Made by a program: the position numbers and the translations under genes
Notes under the pieces: model-generated
What the model was told of the DNA's origin: nothing
Database searches by the model: none
What the model saw: the letters and a program-made list of their open reading frames with translations, nothing else
Shown here: in pieces, positions 63,788-64,000 of the stretch
Numbering within the stretch: position 1 is the stretch's first letter
How the letters are laid out: every line of letters starts with the position of its first letter
NCBI RefSeq assembly: GCF_905220975.1
Contig: NZ_CAJNBK010000002.1
Coordinates: 496,001-560,000 of the forward strand
Source of the DNA: Paraburkholderia haematera
GTDB lineage: Bacteria > Pseudomonadota > Gammaproteobacteria > Burkholderiales > Burkholderiaceae
Direction of reading: 5' to 3'
Length of the DNA: 64,000 bases

Positions 63788-64000
63788 GCGCGCGCTTGTC
63801 GATTGAAGTCTGCTACGCGCTCGCCAACGAGCAGACGCTGATCGCCGTGGAATTGCAGGAAGGCGCCACGCTGCGGCAGGCGATCGAGGCGAGCGGCATC
63901 TTGCAGCGTTATCCGCAGATCGATCTGGGCACGCAGAAGGTCGGCGTGTTCGGCAAGCTCAAACCGCTCGATGCGGTGCTCGCCGACCACGACCGCGTCG
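63784..64000 (+). CDS. rnfH: RnfH family protein (truncated by window end)
   Basis: The first 72 residues of a small beta-grasp (ubiquitin-like) protein: SIEVCYALANEQTLIAVEL, GATLRQAIEASGILQRYPQIDL, VGVFGKLKPLDAVLADHDRV. This matches the RnfH/RatB family (usually about 95-105 residues). It was once proposed as an antitoxin for RatA; evidence is limited. Start overlaps the ratA stop. The 3' end lies outside the window. Confidence 0.9.
   Translation, partial: MSARLSIEVCYALANEQTLIAVELQEGATLRQAIEASGILQRYPQIDLGTQKVGVFGKLKPLDAVLADHDRV

Noticed and set aside
63350..64000. RatA-RnfH as a toxin-antitoxin system
   Set aside because: The pair is a conserved housekeeping arrangement next to smpB and the START domain fits ubiquinone-binding proteins; a TA role is weakly supported.

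Overview
The window is chromosomal core sequence from a Burkholderia-group betaproteobacterium, most likely Paraburkholderia or a close relative. The evidence is high G+C coding bias, frequent GTG/TTG starts, and gene orders typical of that group: rpsB-tsf-pyrH-frr-uppS-cdsA-dxr-rseP-bamA-skp-lpxD-fabZ-lpxA-lpxB-rnhB, map-glnD, dapC-dapD-dapE, smc-zipA-ligA and ppsR/ppsA. I see no phage, insertion sequence, CRISPR array, tRNA or rRNA. Genus assignment is inference from gene content and style.

Layout. 1-5.7 kb: the end of a LysR-type regulator, a universal stress protein, isocitrate lyase (aceA), a DEAD-box RNA helicase with a long leader, and an acyl-CoA-binding protein. 5.8-9.4 kb: a tightly overlapping set tsaB-rimI-uracil-DNA glycosylase-DUF1853-like protein. 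9.4-20.3 kb: thiD and lplT, then alr, radA, a small orphan gene, a family III CoA-transferase, an ABC-F ATPase, a glutathione peroxidase and a cardiolipin synthase. 20.5-25.2 kb (minus strand): dapC-dapD-arsC-like-dapE-prmB, the succinylase branch of lysine/diaminopimelate synthesis. 25.6-34.4 kb: an EamA exporter, then smc-zipA-ligA-def, closed by a strong bidirectional terminator. 34.5-40.2 kb (minus strand): map-glnD-pseudouridine synthase, the last with a huge repetitive basic extension.

40.4-57.1 kb is the large conserved cluster for translation (S2, EF-Ts, ribosome recycling), UMP kinase, isoprenoid and phospholipid precursors, outer-membrane biogenesis (RseP, BamA, Skp) and lipid A synthesis (LpxD, FabZ, LpxA, LpxB), ending with RNase HII and an rRNA/tRNA methyltransferase. 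57.2-61.0 kb holds the divergent pair ppsR/ppsA. 61.1-64.0 kb holds NfeD-like and stomatin-like membrane genes, then smpB divergent from ratA-rnfH, the last cut by the window edge.

The genes are ordinary housekeeping genes. The unusual signals are mostly non-coding. First, a 49-bp element built on a 34-nt imperfect palindrome is repeated four times in tandem just upstream of lpxD, and a diverged copy with a compensatory base-pair change sits in the same orientation just upstream of aceA. Second, the roughly 265-nt rpsB leader appears to fold into a closed multi-helix domain. Third, a textbook terminator hairpin lies only 27 nt before the dapE start codon, inside the dap cluster. Fourth, the RNA pseudouridine synthase carries an extension of about 490 residues built on about a dozen short APRRFEG-type repeats.
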